A program made the position numbers and the translations under genes. Below are positions 40,606 through 48,496 of a DNA stretch of 54,836 nucleotides, one piece after another; position 1 is the first letter of the stretch, and each line of letters begins with the position of its first letter. A model generated the notes under the pieces. The model worked only from the letters and a program-made list of their open reading frames with translations, was not told the DNA's origin and made no database searches. The DNA comes from JAFGMQ01 sp036733345 (lineage in GTDB: Bacteria; Desulfobacterota; DSM-4660; Desulfatiglandales; Desulfatiglandaceae), in assembly GCA_036733345.1 (NCBI GenBank), contig DAINAR010000022.1, positions 1-54,836 on the forward strand, given 5' to 3'.

Positions 40606-42657
40606 ATGAAAAGAGATTTCAATAACACGCTGAAGTATTATTTTATAGCCTTTCTGTGCTGGATCGTTGTGATTCCATGCCATTGTTTCGCACAGCAGGA
40701 AGAGGAACTGCTTGCCTCTCAGGAGGACACTCTCCTGATGTTTGTAGGGGAAAATATCGAGGTTCTCTCCATAGCATCAAGACGCCAGGAAAGCGCCAGT
40801 CAGGCCCCTGCAGTGGCTCAGGTTATTACCCGGCGCGATTTTCAGGAAATGGGCGCAGGCACTTTAGGGCAATCCCTGGAAATAGCCCCGGGTTTCTATA
40901 TGGCAAAGAAGGACGGCGGCACAAAACCCTATCTGCGTGGAATACCAGATTCAGTTCTTTTTCTGTATGATACGGTGCCAACAGGATCGGACGTAACCAA
41001 ATTTCTACATCCCCTGGACAATGAGCTCTCGCTTGCATCTGTTAAACGAATTGAAATAATTCGCGGCCCTGGATCCGTTCTGTGGGGCCCTGACGCATTC
41101 GCAGGTATTGTCAATGTCGTACCCATGACCGGAAAAGATCTTGATGGAGTTGAAACAGGGATACTGTATAAAGGTCCTGGAGACCAGGGCGGTTTTTATC
41201 TGAATGCCGGACATGATGCAGGTCTCTGGGATGCTTTTTTCTCTGTCAGCGGAAGAAAGGGCGATGAAGATGATACGTCGTGTAACATTGTGAAATTCTG
41301 GGGTGACGGTAAAAAAGCTGTCAGTCCTTTTGAGGCCCGGCTTGGGGATGAAAAGCCCGGAAAGTCCCGTTATCTTGAGGCTTCTGGCCGTTTTTCCTTC
41401 GGAAAATCTTTGTCTGTCTCCGGCCTCCTGTCCGACTACAGAAGACCATACGCAATGAGTGGGGACAAAGAAGATTTAGTCTGGAGAGAAAGCCGTGAGG
41501 GGATGTTCGGGTTTATTAAAGTCGAGGCCAAAAAGGAACTGGACCAGAGTTCGGCACTTCGTTTTACCGGCAGCTATATGTGGCTGAACCCCGAATATGA
41601 TATCATAGACAGAACCTTTGACCAGAAGGAGCGTACTGCTTACGGAGAGATAATATATGACCGTTCGTTTTTTTCAGGCCAGGGGCTTTTAACAGGCGGG
41701 ATGTCATACAGAAAAAAACATGTTGATGATGCCCCCATATGGAAAAGCTATTTCCCGGACTATCTCACACAGGAGTCTACATCCTTTTTGCCGCTTGTGA
41801 TTGAAGAGGATTATAAAACAGGCTTATGGTCATTATTTGGTCAGTATACTCATAAGTTCGGGGACTTTGATTTATTATTCGGCCTGAGGCAGGATAATCA
41901 TGATGAGTACAGGGATCATTTGAGCTACAATGCCGGCCTGGTATGGTCTCCTCACTCGAATTGGGTTTTGAAGGCCCTGTACGGGACTGCCTACCGGACT
42001 CCCTTTGCCAAGCAACTCCTGGGAGATGATGTTGCAGAGCTTGAAAAGATCAAGACTCTGAATGTGGAGATTTCATGGAGGCCTTCCGAACATGCAGGCT
42101 TCAGGGTATGCGGTTTTTCCAGCAAATTGAACAATCACATCATGGAAGATCCTTATGCCGGACTTTCCTTGCCGAATAAGCAGAGCATTAAAGGTGTTGA
42201 GATAGAAGGCAGTTTTTATCCTGTAAAGGAATTAGAGCTATCCGCAAACCTTACACTGATTAACAATAGCGGCCCGGATGAAACTTATCATTATCTGAAA
42301 TACATTTTTCCCAGGCCTGAGTATGAAGATCTTATTTTTCCCTATGATACCGGCCCGCGACGTATATTTAATATTTTCGGGACATGGCGGCCTTTCAAGA
42401 GATTATCCGTTTTTTCGAGACTGGGATATTCTTCAAAAACCAGGGTTATCTATCCAAGAGGTTATAAGGTGGTATCAATTCCGGGAGTCTGGCTGATTGA
42501 CATGAGCGCAACCGTAAAAGATGTGATTGTTCCAGGCATGGAGCTGGTATTTTCTGCAAGGAACCTTACAAACAGGCATTATGAAACAGCGGGGACATAC
42601 AGCGCCATCCACGGAGCCCCGTTTTCACTGGAAATTATGCTGAGGAAGAAATGGTGA
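40606..42657 (+). CDS. TonB-dependent outer-membrane receptor
   Basis: Outer-membrane transporter of 683 residues: signal peptide about 1-30, TonB-box region, plug domain (VITRRDFQEMGAGTLGQSLE, YLRGIPDSVLFLYDTVP, VKRIEIIRGPGSVLWGPDAF), and a 22-strand barrel ending in a C-terminal aromatic pattern (FSLEIMLRKKW). Related receptors take up siderophores, cobalamin or other large ligands; the ligand is unknown. It is likely under the sigma-54 regulator just upstream. Confidence 0.93.
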   Translation: MKRDFNNTLKYYFIAFLCWIVVIPCHCFAQQEEELLASQEDTLLMFVGENIEVLSIASRRQESASQAPAVAQVITRRDFQEMGAGTLGQSLEIAPGFYMAKKDGGTKPYLRGIPDSVLFLYDTVPTGSDVTKFLHPLDNELSLASVKRIEIIRGPGSVLWGPDAFAGIVNVVPMTGKDLDGVETGILYKGPGDQGGFYLNAGHDAGLWDAFFSVSGRKGDEDDTSCNIVKFWGDGKKAVSPFEARLGDEKPGKSRYLEASGRFSFGKSLSVSGLLSDYRRPYAMSGDKEDLVWRESREGMFGFIKVEAKKELDQSSALRFTGSYMWLNPEYDIIDRTFDQKERTAYGEIIYDRSFFSGQGLLTGGMSYRKKHVDDAPIWKSYFPDYLTQESTSFLPLVIEEDYKTGLWSLFGQYTHKFGDFDLLFGLRQDNHDEYRDHLSYNAGLVWSPHSNWVLKALYGTAYRTPFAKQLLGDDVAELEKIKTLNVEISWRPSEHAGFRVCGFSSKLNNHIMEDPYAGLSLPNKQSIKGVEIEGSFYPVKELELSANLTLINNSGPDETYHYLKYIFPRPEYEDLIFPYDTGPRRIFNIFGTWRPFKRLSVFSRLGYSSKTRVIYPRGYKVVSIPGVWLIDMSATVKDVIVPGMELVFSARNLTNRHYETAGTYSAIHGAPFSLEIMLRKKW

Positions 42658-42663
42658 AATGAG

Positions 42664-42791
42664 TTATTACTCCGGCTATTAAAAACATCAATCGTCATGC
42701 CGGACTTGATCCGGCATCCAGTCGAAATCATTGTGGATTCCGGCTTTCGCCGGAATGACAACATTGACATATATTATTGCCGGAGTAATAA
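42664..42791. mobile_element. MITE-like element with 13-bp terminal inverted repeats (copy 1)
   Basis: A 128-base unit bounded by perfect inverted repeats TTATTACTCCGGC (42664-42676) and GCCGGAGTAATAA (42779-42791). Inside are two hairpins with GCCGGACTTGATCCGGC and TTCCGGCTTTCGCCGGAA, the latter a motif widespread in proteobacterial intergenic repeats. No open frame. A diverged second copy lies at 49631, so the pair brackets the glycan genes. Confidence 0.75.
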
Positions 42792-42811
42792 GAGTTGAGA
42801 GTTAAGAATTA
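42791..42811. repeat. Solo heptamer array (three units)
   Basis: AGAGTTG, AGAGTTA and AGAATTA stand in tandem immediately after the end of the MITE-like element. They are the same units that flank the four-helix-bundle gene at 38664-38691. No gene or inverted arm is attached, so this may be a relic or a seed site. Confidence 0.6.
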
Positions 42812-42844
42812 GCTGAAAACAGATCCGGCAGACAGTACCTTTTT

Positions 42845-44920
42845 ATGCTACATAGATCCTTCAAATATCACATATTCGCCGTCCTGATAATGTGTACTGT
42901 TTGCATCGCTGCCTATTCCAATACTCTGAAAAATCCATTTGTATTCGATGACATCCGCGCTATTGAAGAAAACAGCTCTATCAGGATAGATCATCTCGAT
43001 TTTAAAAAGTTGTGGCAAGCAGGCTTTTTGGGCTCATTTTCAAAACGACCTGTGGTCGATCTCAGCTTTAAGCTTAATTACTATCTGGGGGGATATAATG
43101 TAACAGGTTATCATATAGTAAATATTGCAATCCATTTCATAAACGGACTGCTTGTCTATATTCTCGCGCAGATGATGTTTGGTCAATTGTCTGCCTCGCC
43201 TGTCAGGCAGCCCGGAGAAGCGGCGGGAAGCGGGAAGCTCAAAGCTGGAAGCTCAAAGGTTAAAGCTGAAAGCTCAAAGCTGGAAGGTGAAAGGTTAAAG
43301 CCGGAAGATCAAAGCTGTTATGATTATTCATTACCCGTTTTTTACTGTTCGCTGTTTGCAGCTTTAATTTTCATTGTGCATCCCATACAGACCCAGGCAG
43401 TTACCTATATTGTACAGAGGTATACATCCATGGCCGCCATGTTTTATCTGGGGTCAATCATGTTCTACCTGAAGGCGAGGATTATAGCTCAAAGCTCAAA
43501 GGTAAAAGGTCAAAGCTTAGTGAGCCGCCCCCTTTCAGCTTTCAGCTTTCAGCTTTCAGCTTTATACTCATTATCTATCCTTTGCGGGTTACTGGCCTTT
43601 CTGAGCAAACAGAATACTGCCAGCCTGCCCATGGCCATTCTTCTTGTGGAATATATATTTATTGATCAGACATGGCAGGGATGGAAGAAAAAAATAATAT
43701 GGATCATTCCGGTTTTTGTATTATTTGCGGCCTGTATATTGCTGTTTCTGGGAGTCTTCGGGGGGGGCGGTCAAGGCGCCAACCTGTTGGAGGACATACT
43801 GGAACACACGCGTGAGACCAAACTTGTCGGCAGGTGGAGCTACCTTTGCACCCAGTTCAATGTCCTGGCCATGTATGTTGGGTTGTTATTCCTGCCTTTG
43901 GGTCAAAACCTGGATTATATGTATCCCTTTAAAACGGGATTTTTCGACGGAATTACTCCACTGGCTTTTCTGTTTCTGACTGGACTCGCGGCAGTCGGTC
44001 TCTGGAGCATAAAGAAACGGCCCGTTATCACATTTGCCATATTCTGGTTTTTTATAACTCTTTCCGTTGAATCCAGTATAATTCCAATAAGGGATGCAAT
44101 GTTCGAGCACAGGCTCTACCTCCCCATGTATGGCTTTGCAATCGGCGTGAGCTATGCCGTTTTTCAATTATTATCAAAGAGGAAGGCCCTGGCCTGTATT
44201 GTATCTGTTGCTGTTATCGCGACAATGGGAACTGCTGCATATCTGAGAAACGGAATCTGGGCAAATGGAATAACGCTCTGGTCAGATGTCCTGTCCAAAA
44301 ATCCGCAGAACTACAGGGCTCATACGAATCTCGGTAAATTTCTGGTAAGGCGGGGTGATCTGAGCCAGGGGATAAGGCATTTTCTTGAGGCCCTCCGGAT
44401 AAACCCTGACCATGTGATTGCACACTACAATCTGGGAAATGCAATGATACAGCAAGGGGATTTAGAATCTGCCATTATCCATTTTTCAGAAGTGGTGAGG
44501 ATCAAACCTGACGATGCAGATGCGCACCTGAACCTGGGTAATGCCCTGGCACAGAAGGGAGATTTAAAAGGCGCAGTCAGCCATTTTTCCAGGGCAATTG
44601 AGATAAGACCCGGATTCGCCAGTGCCCACTATAACATGGGGACTGCATTGGCGGGGCAGGGAAAACTCAAAAAGGCATACGGGCAATTTCAAAAAGCCCT
44701 CAGAATTGAACCGGAAAATGCGGAAATACACAACAACCTCGGGGTTGTTCTGGCCCGGCAGGGGATGTTTGAAAAGGCAATTGCCCATTTTTCTGAAGCC
44801 CTTCGTATAAGGCCTGAATATGTAGAGGCCAGGCTCAACCTTAAAAGCAGTATATGGCAATCCGGGAGGTCAGGCGGTTCATCGGGCTTTAAGCTTGAGC
44901 CCCATAATGAAAATCCCTGA
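42845..44920 (+). CDS. Membrane TPR protein, GT-C-type glycosyltransferase-like
   Basis: Protein of 691 residues. Residues 1-470 form about ten membrane helices, starting FKYHIFAVLIMCTVCIAAYS and carrying NPFVFDDIRAIEENSSI, the early acidic motif of GT-C and TMTC-type protein-O-mannosyltransferases. Residues 480-680 hold five to six TPR units (HTNLGKFLVRRGDLSQGIRH etc.). Two cytoplasmic or periplasmic loops (about 131-158 and 215-240) are made of heptamer repeat DNA translated as KLKAGSSKVKAESS and QSSKVKGQ...SAFSFQLSA. It probably uses a polyprenyl-phosphate sugar; the acceptor is unknown. Confidence 0.8.
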   Translation: MLHRSFKYHIFAVLIMCTVCIAAYSNTLKNPFVFDDIRAIEENSSIRIDHLDFKKLWQAGFLGSFSKRPVVDLSFKLNYYLGGYNVTGYHIVNIAIHFINGLLVYILAQMMFGQLSASPVRQPGEAAGSGKLKAGSSKVKAESSKLEGERLKPEDQSCYDYSLPVFYCSLFAALIFIVHPIQTQAVTYIVQRYTSMAAMFYLGSIMFYLKARIIAQSSKVKGQSLVSRPLSAFSFQLSALYSLSILCGLLAFLSKQNTASLPMAILLVEYIFIDQTWQGWKKKIIWIIPVFVLFAACILLFLGVFGGGGQGANLLEDILEHTRETKLVGRWSYLCTQFNVLAMYVGLLFLPLGQNLDYMYPFKTGFFDGITPLAFLFLTGLAAVGLWSIKKRPVITFAIFWFFITLSVESSIIPIRDAMFEHRLYLPMYGFAIGVSYAVFQLLSKRKALACIVSVAVIATMGTAAYLRNGIWANGITLWSDVLSKNPQNYRAHTNLGKFLVRRGDLSQGIRHFLEALRINPDHVIAHYNLGNAMIQQGDLESAIIHFSEVVRIKPDDADAHLNLGNALAQKGDLKGAVSHFSRAIEIRPGFASAHYNMGTALAGQGKLKKAYGQFQKALRIEPENAEIHNNLGVVLARQGMFEKAIAHFSEALRIRPEYVEARLNLKSSIWQSGRSGGSSGFKLEPHNENP
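43234..43317 (+). repeat. Heptamer array inside the TPR gene (12 units)
   Basis: Twelve consecutive 7-base units of the form (A/G)AAGCT(C/G) with variants AAAGGTT, GAAGGTG, AAAGCCG and GAAGATC. The 84 bases equal 28 codons, so the frame is kept; the protein shows a seven-residue period (KLKAGSS, KVKAESS, KLEGERL). It sits in a loop between membrane helices. Confidence 0.85.
43491..43559. repeat. Inverted heptamer arms inside the TPR gene
   Basis: Four forward units (AAAGCTC, AAAGGTA, AAAGGTC, AAAGCTT at 43491-43518), a 13-base spacer AGTGAGCCGCCCC, then four perfect complementary-type units CTTTCAG (43532-43559). This is the same layout as the arms around the four-helix-bundle gene at 38664-39132, but with 13 bases in place of the gene. 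The open frame is kept. Confidence 0.85.
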
Positions 44921-44978
44921 TCTTACCGGCTGTATTTAACCAGAAATGGCCCGACAGGACCATAGTTATGAGTATAGC

Positions 44979-45959
44979 ATGAATATATCAGTTGTAATTC
45001 CCGTTTATAACAGCGAGTTTTCTCTTCGTGAACTGGCGCTGCGTCTGAAACAGGTTCTGGATTCGCAGGCTGGCCATTACGAGCTTATTCTGGTTAATGA
45101 TGACAGCCGTGACCGGAGCTGGGATGTGATTTTTCATCTTGCCCGGGAATATCCCTGGATACGCGGCATCAATCTTATGCGACATTATGGCCAGCACAAT
45201 TGCCTGCTGTGCGGCATAAGGGAAGCCCGCAATGAAGTGATCATTACAATGGATGATGATCTCCAGCATCCGCCTGAAGAGATTCCCAGGCTCCTGGATA
45301 GACTGTCACAGGGGTATGATGTGGTATATGGGGAGCCAGTGGCGGGGCAAAATGGTCTCTGGAGAAATATTGCATCACAGGTGACGAGGTTGGCTCTGAA
45401 AAGCGTTATGGGTGCCAAAACAGCCCGCAGAGCGAGCGCTTTCAGGGCTTTCCGCACGCACCTGCGCGGTGCTTTTGCCGGTTATCAGAGCCCTTTCGTT
45501 TCCATTGACGTCCTGTTGAGCTGGGGGACAACACGCTTTTCAGCTATCCATGTGCGTCATGACCCGAGGCGTGCCGGCGTATCCAATTACACATTCGGCA
45601 AACTGGTTTCTCACGCCCTTAATATGATGACCGGCTTCAGTATATGGCCTTTGCGTTTAGCCAGCATGGTCGGTTTCGGGGTTACGCTGTTCGGGATCGG
45701 CGTATTCATGTATGTCTTTTGCCGGTATCTGATAGAAGGAGGCAGTGTGCCCGGCTTTCCGTTTCTTGCTTCAATTATTGCCATTTTTTCCGGAGCTCAG
45801 TTGTTTGCGCTTGGCATTATCGGCGAATATCTTGCACGCATGCATTTTTCCAGCATGGGGCGTCCTAACAGTTTCATACGCAACACCACGGATTTTATTC
45901 CGGCCGGAATCATCAATGAACCCGGATCTGACACAGATATTCCTGTCTCCCATAGATGA
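44979..45959 (+). CDS. Glycosyltransferase family 2, polyprenyl-phosphate type (ArnC/DPM-like)
   Basis: Membrane-bound glycosyltransferase of 326 residues. The start is MNISVVIPVYNSEFSLREL. Catalytic acidic motifs LVNDDSRDRS and ITMDDDLQHPPEE follow. Two C-terminal helices (about 220-245, 257-280) anchor it, as in ArnC and GtrB enzymes that move a sugar to undecaprenyl phosphate. A start at 44946 would add 11 residues; the ATG at 44979 fits the family better, though neither has a strong ribosome site. The 3' end overlaps the acetyltransferase gene by 44 bases. Confidence 0.88.
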   Translation: MNISVVIPVYNSEFSLRELALRLKQVLDSQAGHYELILVNDDSRDRSWDVIFHLAREYPWIRGINLMRHYGQHNCLLCGIREARNEVIITMDDDLQHPPEEIPRLLDRLSQGYDVVYGEPVAGQNGLWRNIASQVTRLALKSVMGAKTARRASAFRAFRTHLRGAFAGYQSPFVSIDVLLSWGTTRFSAIHVRHDPRRAGVSNYTFGKLVSHALNMMTGFSIWPLRLASMVGFGVTLFGIGVFMYVFCRYLIEGGSVPGFPFLASIIAIFSGAQLFALGIIGEYLARMHFSSMGRPNSFIRNTTDFIPAGIINEPGSDTDIPVSHR

Positions 45960-46662
45960 GGATCATTTTGGAATTCGTACGGCAAGGGCTGTAGATGTGA
46001 CCCTTGAAAGCCTTAATGCCGTCATGGAATTCTGCCTGGCTCAGGGCGTGAAACTGCTTATAGCAAGATGTCCGGTCTCGGAGCTCGGGACGGCTCAGGC
46101 TATGGAGAAGCTGGGGTTCCTGCTTATGGACACTTTGATACACTATGAGCGGGATCTCATGACTGAACCGATTCCCAAGGACATCTGCAGGATTCCTGTT
46201 CGATCGTTGATCGACGGCGATGAGGATGCCGTTAGAAATGTGGCTGCAGAGGCTTTCAGAGGTTACTTCGGGCATTATCATGCCGATGAAAGGCTGGATC
46301 GCAGAAAGTGTGATGAAGCTTATATATCCTGGGCGTTTAATTCCTGTGTTTCCGGGGAAGCTGCAGACGAGGTCCTGGTGGCTGAAGTAGAGGGCTCTGT
46401 AGCGGGATTTGCTACTTTGCGACTGAAAAACAGGGAAGAAGGCGAGGGGGTTCTGTTCGGCATTGCGCCTTCAGCGCAGAGGCTTGGAATATACCGGTCT
46501 TTTATTCTGAGGGGAATGAAGTGGTGCCTTTCGAAAGGCGCTGTGCGTATGGCCGTTTCGACGCAGTTAAATAACCTCGCAGTTCAAAAGGTATGGGCAA
46601 GGCTGGGTTTTGTACCTTGCCGGGCGTATTACACTTTTCATAAATGGTTTGCTGAGCCCTGA
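45916..46662 (+). CDS. GNAT-family N-acetyltransferase (WecD-like)
   Basis: Protein of 248 residues with the GNAT fold in its second half: VLVAEVEGSVAGFATLRL, EGVLFGIAPSAQRLGIYRSF (acetyl-CoA pocket; the canonical R-x-x-G-x-G/A is RLGIYR-like) and LNNLAVQKVWARLGFVPCRAYYTFHKW, the ending typical of dTDP-fucosamine acetyltransferase WecD. With the WecE-like gene downstream it suggests acetylation of an amino sugar. The frame is open further upstream inside the glycosyltransferase gene, but the ATG at 45916 is the first sensible start. Confidence 0.8.
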   Translation: MNPDLTQIFLSPIDEDHFGIRTARAVDVTLESLNAVMEFCLAQGVKLLIARCPVSELGTAQAMEKLGFLLMDTLIHYERDLMTEPIPKDICRIPVRSLIDGDEDAVRNVAAEAFRGYFGHYHADERLDRRKCDEAYISWAFNSCVSGEAADEVLVAEVEGSVAGFATLRLKNREEGEGVLFGIAPSAQRLGIYRSFILRGMKWCLSKGAVRMAVSTQLNNLAVQKVWARLGFVPCRAYYTFHKWFAEP

Positions 46663-46689
46663 GCAGCCCCTGGTTGCAGAAGTGATTTA

Positions 46690-47583
46690 ATGGCAGAAAA
46701 TTCTTCCTCCTGCATAGCATGTGAAGGTAATCTGGTTTTGTTCGGACGACGGCTGGATTATGAATATCACCGTTGTTCATCGTGCGGTACGATACAGCTT
46801 TTACCAATGCCGGACGAGGCTGATACAGCACTTTCATATGAGTCTGAGTATGCAAATGTATCACATTACGAATCGGATCCGGATCGCTGCAGGGCCTCGG
46901 CCGGGCCGTACTACAGGGCCATTATCAGGGTATTAAGGGACTACGGAGTCAAGGGAAAAGTTCTGGACTATGGAACAGGGTGGGGCGGTCTTCTGGGTAT
47001 GCTGACTGACAATGGATTTGAGTGCCAGGGCGTTGAAATGTCAAGCGAGATGGCAGGTTACTGCAGGGAACTTGGCCTGCCGGTGAAACAGGGCGATATA
47101 AAAGAAGTCAAAGGAGAGAGGTATTCGGCAATAGTTTTGTGTACCGTGTTTGAGCATTTGACTGATCACGGGAGGTGGTTGTCAGGTGCCAGGCAACTGC
47201 TGGAAAATAACGGCCTTTTAATAACCCTTCAGCCTACGGCCGGGTTTGCCGGTTTAATGGGACGAATCCTGGGGCTGGGATCACTGCACAGGCCCCTTCC
47301 TCAATTGCAGCAGGTTTTCTGCCCTCCCTGGCATACCGCCTTTTTCTCTTTCGAGGGAATGAAAATCCTGGGGCGCAGAAATGGATTTGATCTTCTGGAG
47401 ATACGCCCTGCTCCCCAGGGCCGGTCAGGAGGAATTACAGGCATTGCCCAGAGATGCCTTGAGCATGTCAACAGGTTCGGCTGGTATCTGATGGATGTGT
47501 TATGGCCTCTTTTGATTGCTCATACATTTGTTTTAAAGAAGGTGGATTTTCCCCGCGAAACCAGTGCGTTAAAACCGAAGTGA
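46690..47583 (+). CDS. SAM-dependent methyltransferase with N-terminal zinc ribbon
   Basis: Protein of 297 residues. It begins with a four-cysteine ribbon (CIAC at 9-12, CSSCG at 29-33), then a class I methyltransferase domain: KVLDYGTGWGGLLGML, GVEMSSEMAGYC, and LCTVFEHLTDHGRWL. This layout is common in enzymes that methylate sugars or in glycan loci. The C-terminus has a hydrophobic stretch (WYLMDVLWPLLIAHTFVL) that may touch the membrane. Substrate unknown. Confidence 0.82.
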   Translation: MAENSSSCIACEGNLVLFGRRLDYEYHRCSSCGTIQLLPMPDEADTALSYESEYANVSHYESDPDRCRASAGPYYRAIIRVLRDYGVKGKVLDYGTGWGGLLGMLTDNGFECQGVEMSSEMAGYCRELGLPVKQGDIKEVKGERYSAIVLCTVFEHLTDHGRWLSGARQLLENNGLLITLQPTAGFAGLMGRILGLGSLHRPLPQLQQVFCPPWHTAFFSFEGMKILGRRNGFDLLEIRPAPQGRSGGITGIAQRCLEHVNRFGWYLMDVLWPLLIAHTFVLKKVDFPRETSALKPK

Positions 47584-47590
47584 GTTGACC

Positions 47591-48496
47591 ATGAAGGTCT
47601 GTATTGCATGTGGCACAAAATTTGACGGGTCCGGATGGCAGTGTCCACTGTGTCATTTCAGCCCGAAATCAGTCTGTGGTTGCCCGTCCTTTATAAATGA
47701 AATACCGGATAGCGGTGAATTTTACAGGCCGGAATACTTTGAACAACTTTATGCACTGGAAGCTTCCAGTTTCTGGTTCCGTTCACGCAACAGCCTGATA
47801 AACTGGGCTTTGAGGCGTTTTTTCCCTGAAGCACGCAGTTTTTTTGAAATCGGGTGCGGAACGGGATTTGTGCTCTCAGGTATTGAGAGTAAATTCCATA
47901 ATCTCTCGCTCTACGGGAGTGAAATACATGAGGCCGGGTTGTTTTATGCTTCAAGACGCCTGAGAAATGCACAGCTTTTTCAAATGGACGGCAGGCTGAT
48001 TCCTTTTGAGGATGAGTTCGACGTAATGGGCGCCTTTGACGTACTCGAACATGTCAGGGAGGATGAACGGGTTTTAATGCAGATCTGCAAGGCTGTAGCC
48101 CCGGGAGGCGGGATGATTCTGACTGTGCCCCAGCATCCGTTTTTGTGGAGCAGGCTGGATGATCTTGCCTGCCATGTCCGCAGGTACTGCGCCGGTGACT
48201 TGAGGGCCAGGGTTAGGAATGCCGGCTTTGAAATAGTAAGGATGACTTCATTTGTCTCGATAATATTTCCTCTCATGCTTTTATCACGACTGTTCAAAAA
48301 CAGGCCAGGCAGGAACTTTGACCCTGTTGCAGAGTTGAAGCTCGGACAGCCGTTAGATCTTGTGCTTGAAAAGGCCCTTGATCTTGAGCGCGCCCTGATT
48401 AATTGCGGGCTTTCATTCCCTGCCGGCGGATCCCTTCTCCTGATTGCGCGAAAACCCGGTTCCGGAAGGAAGACTTATATTGAAGATACCTTTTAA
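47591..48496 (+). CDS. SAM-dependent methyltransferase with N-terminal zinc ribbon (second)
   Basis: Protein of 301 residues: N-terminal ribbon CIACG and CPLC, then a methyltransferase fold (FFEIGCGTGFVLSGI, GAFDVLEHVREDERVLMQI, GGGMILTVPQHPFLWSRLDD), a hydrophobic helix (SIIFPLMLLSRLF) and C-terminal SFPAGGSLLLIARK. The last part matches methyltransferases in polyprenyl-linked glycan clusters. The ATG at 47591 was preferred to TTG at 47585. It is not a duplicate of the preceding gene: identity is low outside the ribbon and SAM motifs. Confidence 0.8.
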   Translation: MKVCIACGTKFDGSGWQCPLCHFSPKSVCGCPSFINEIPDSGEFYRPEYFEQLYALEASSFWFRSRNSLINWALRRFFPEARSFFEIGCGTGFVLSGIESKFHNLSLYGSEIHEAGLFYASRRLRNAQLFQMDGRLIPFEDEFDVMGAFDVLEHVREDERVLMQICKAVAPGGGMILTVPQHPFLWSRLDDLACHVRRYCAGDLRARVRNAGFEIVRMTSFVSIIFPLMLLSRLFKNRPGRNFDPVAELKLGQPLDLVLEKALDLERALINCGLSFPAGGSLLLIARKPGSGRKTYIEDTF

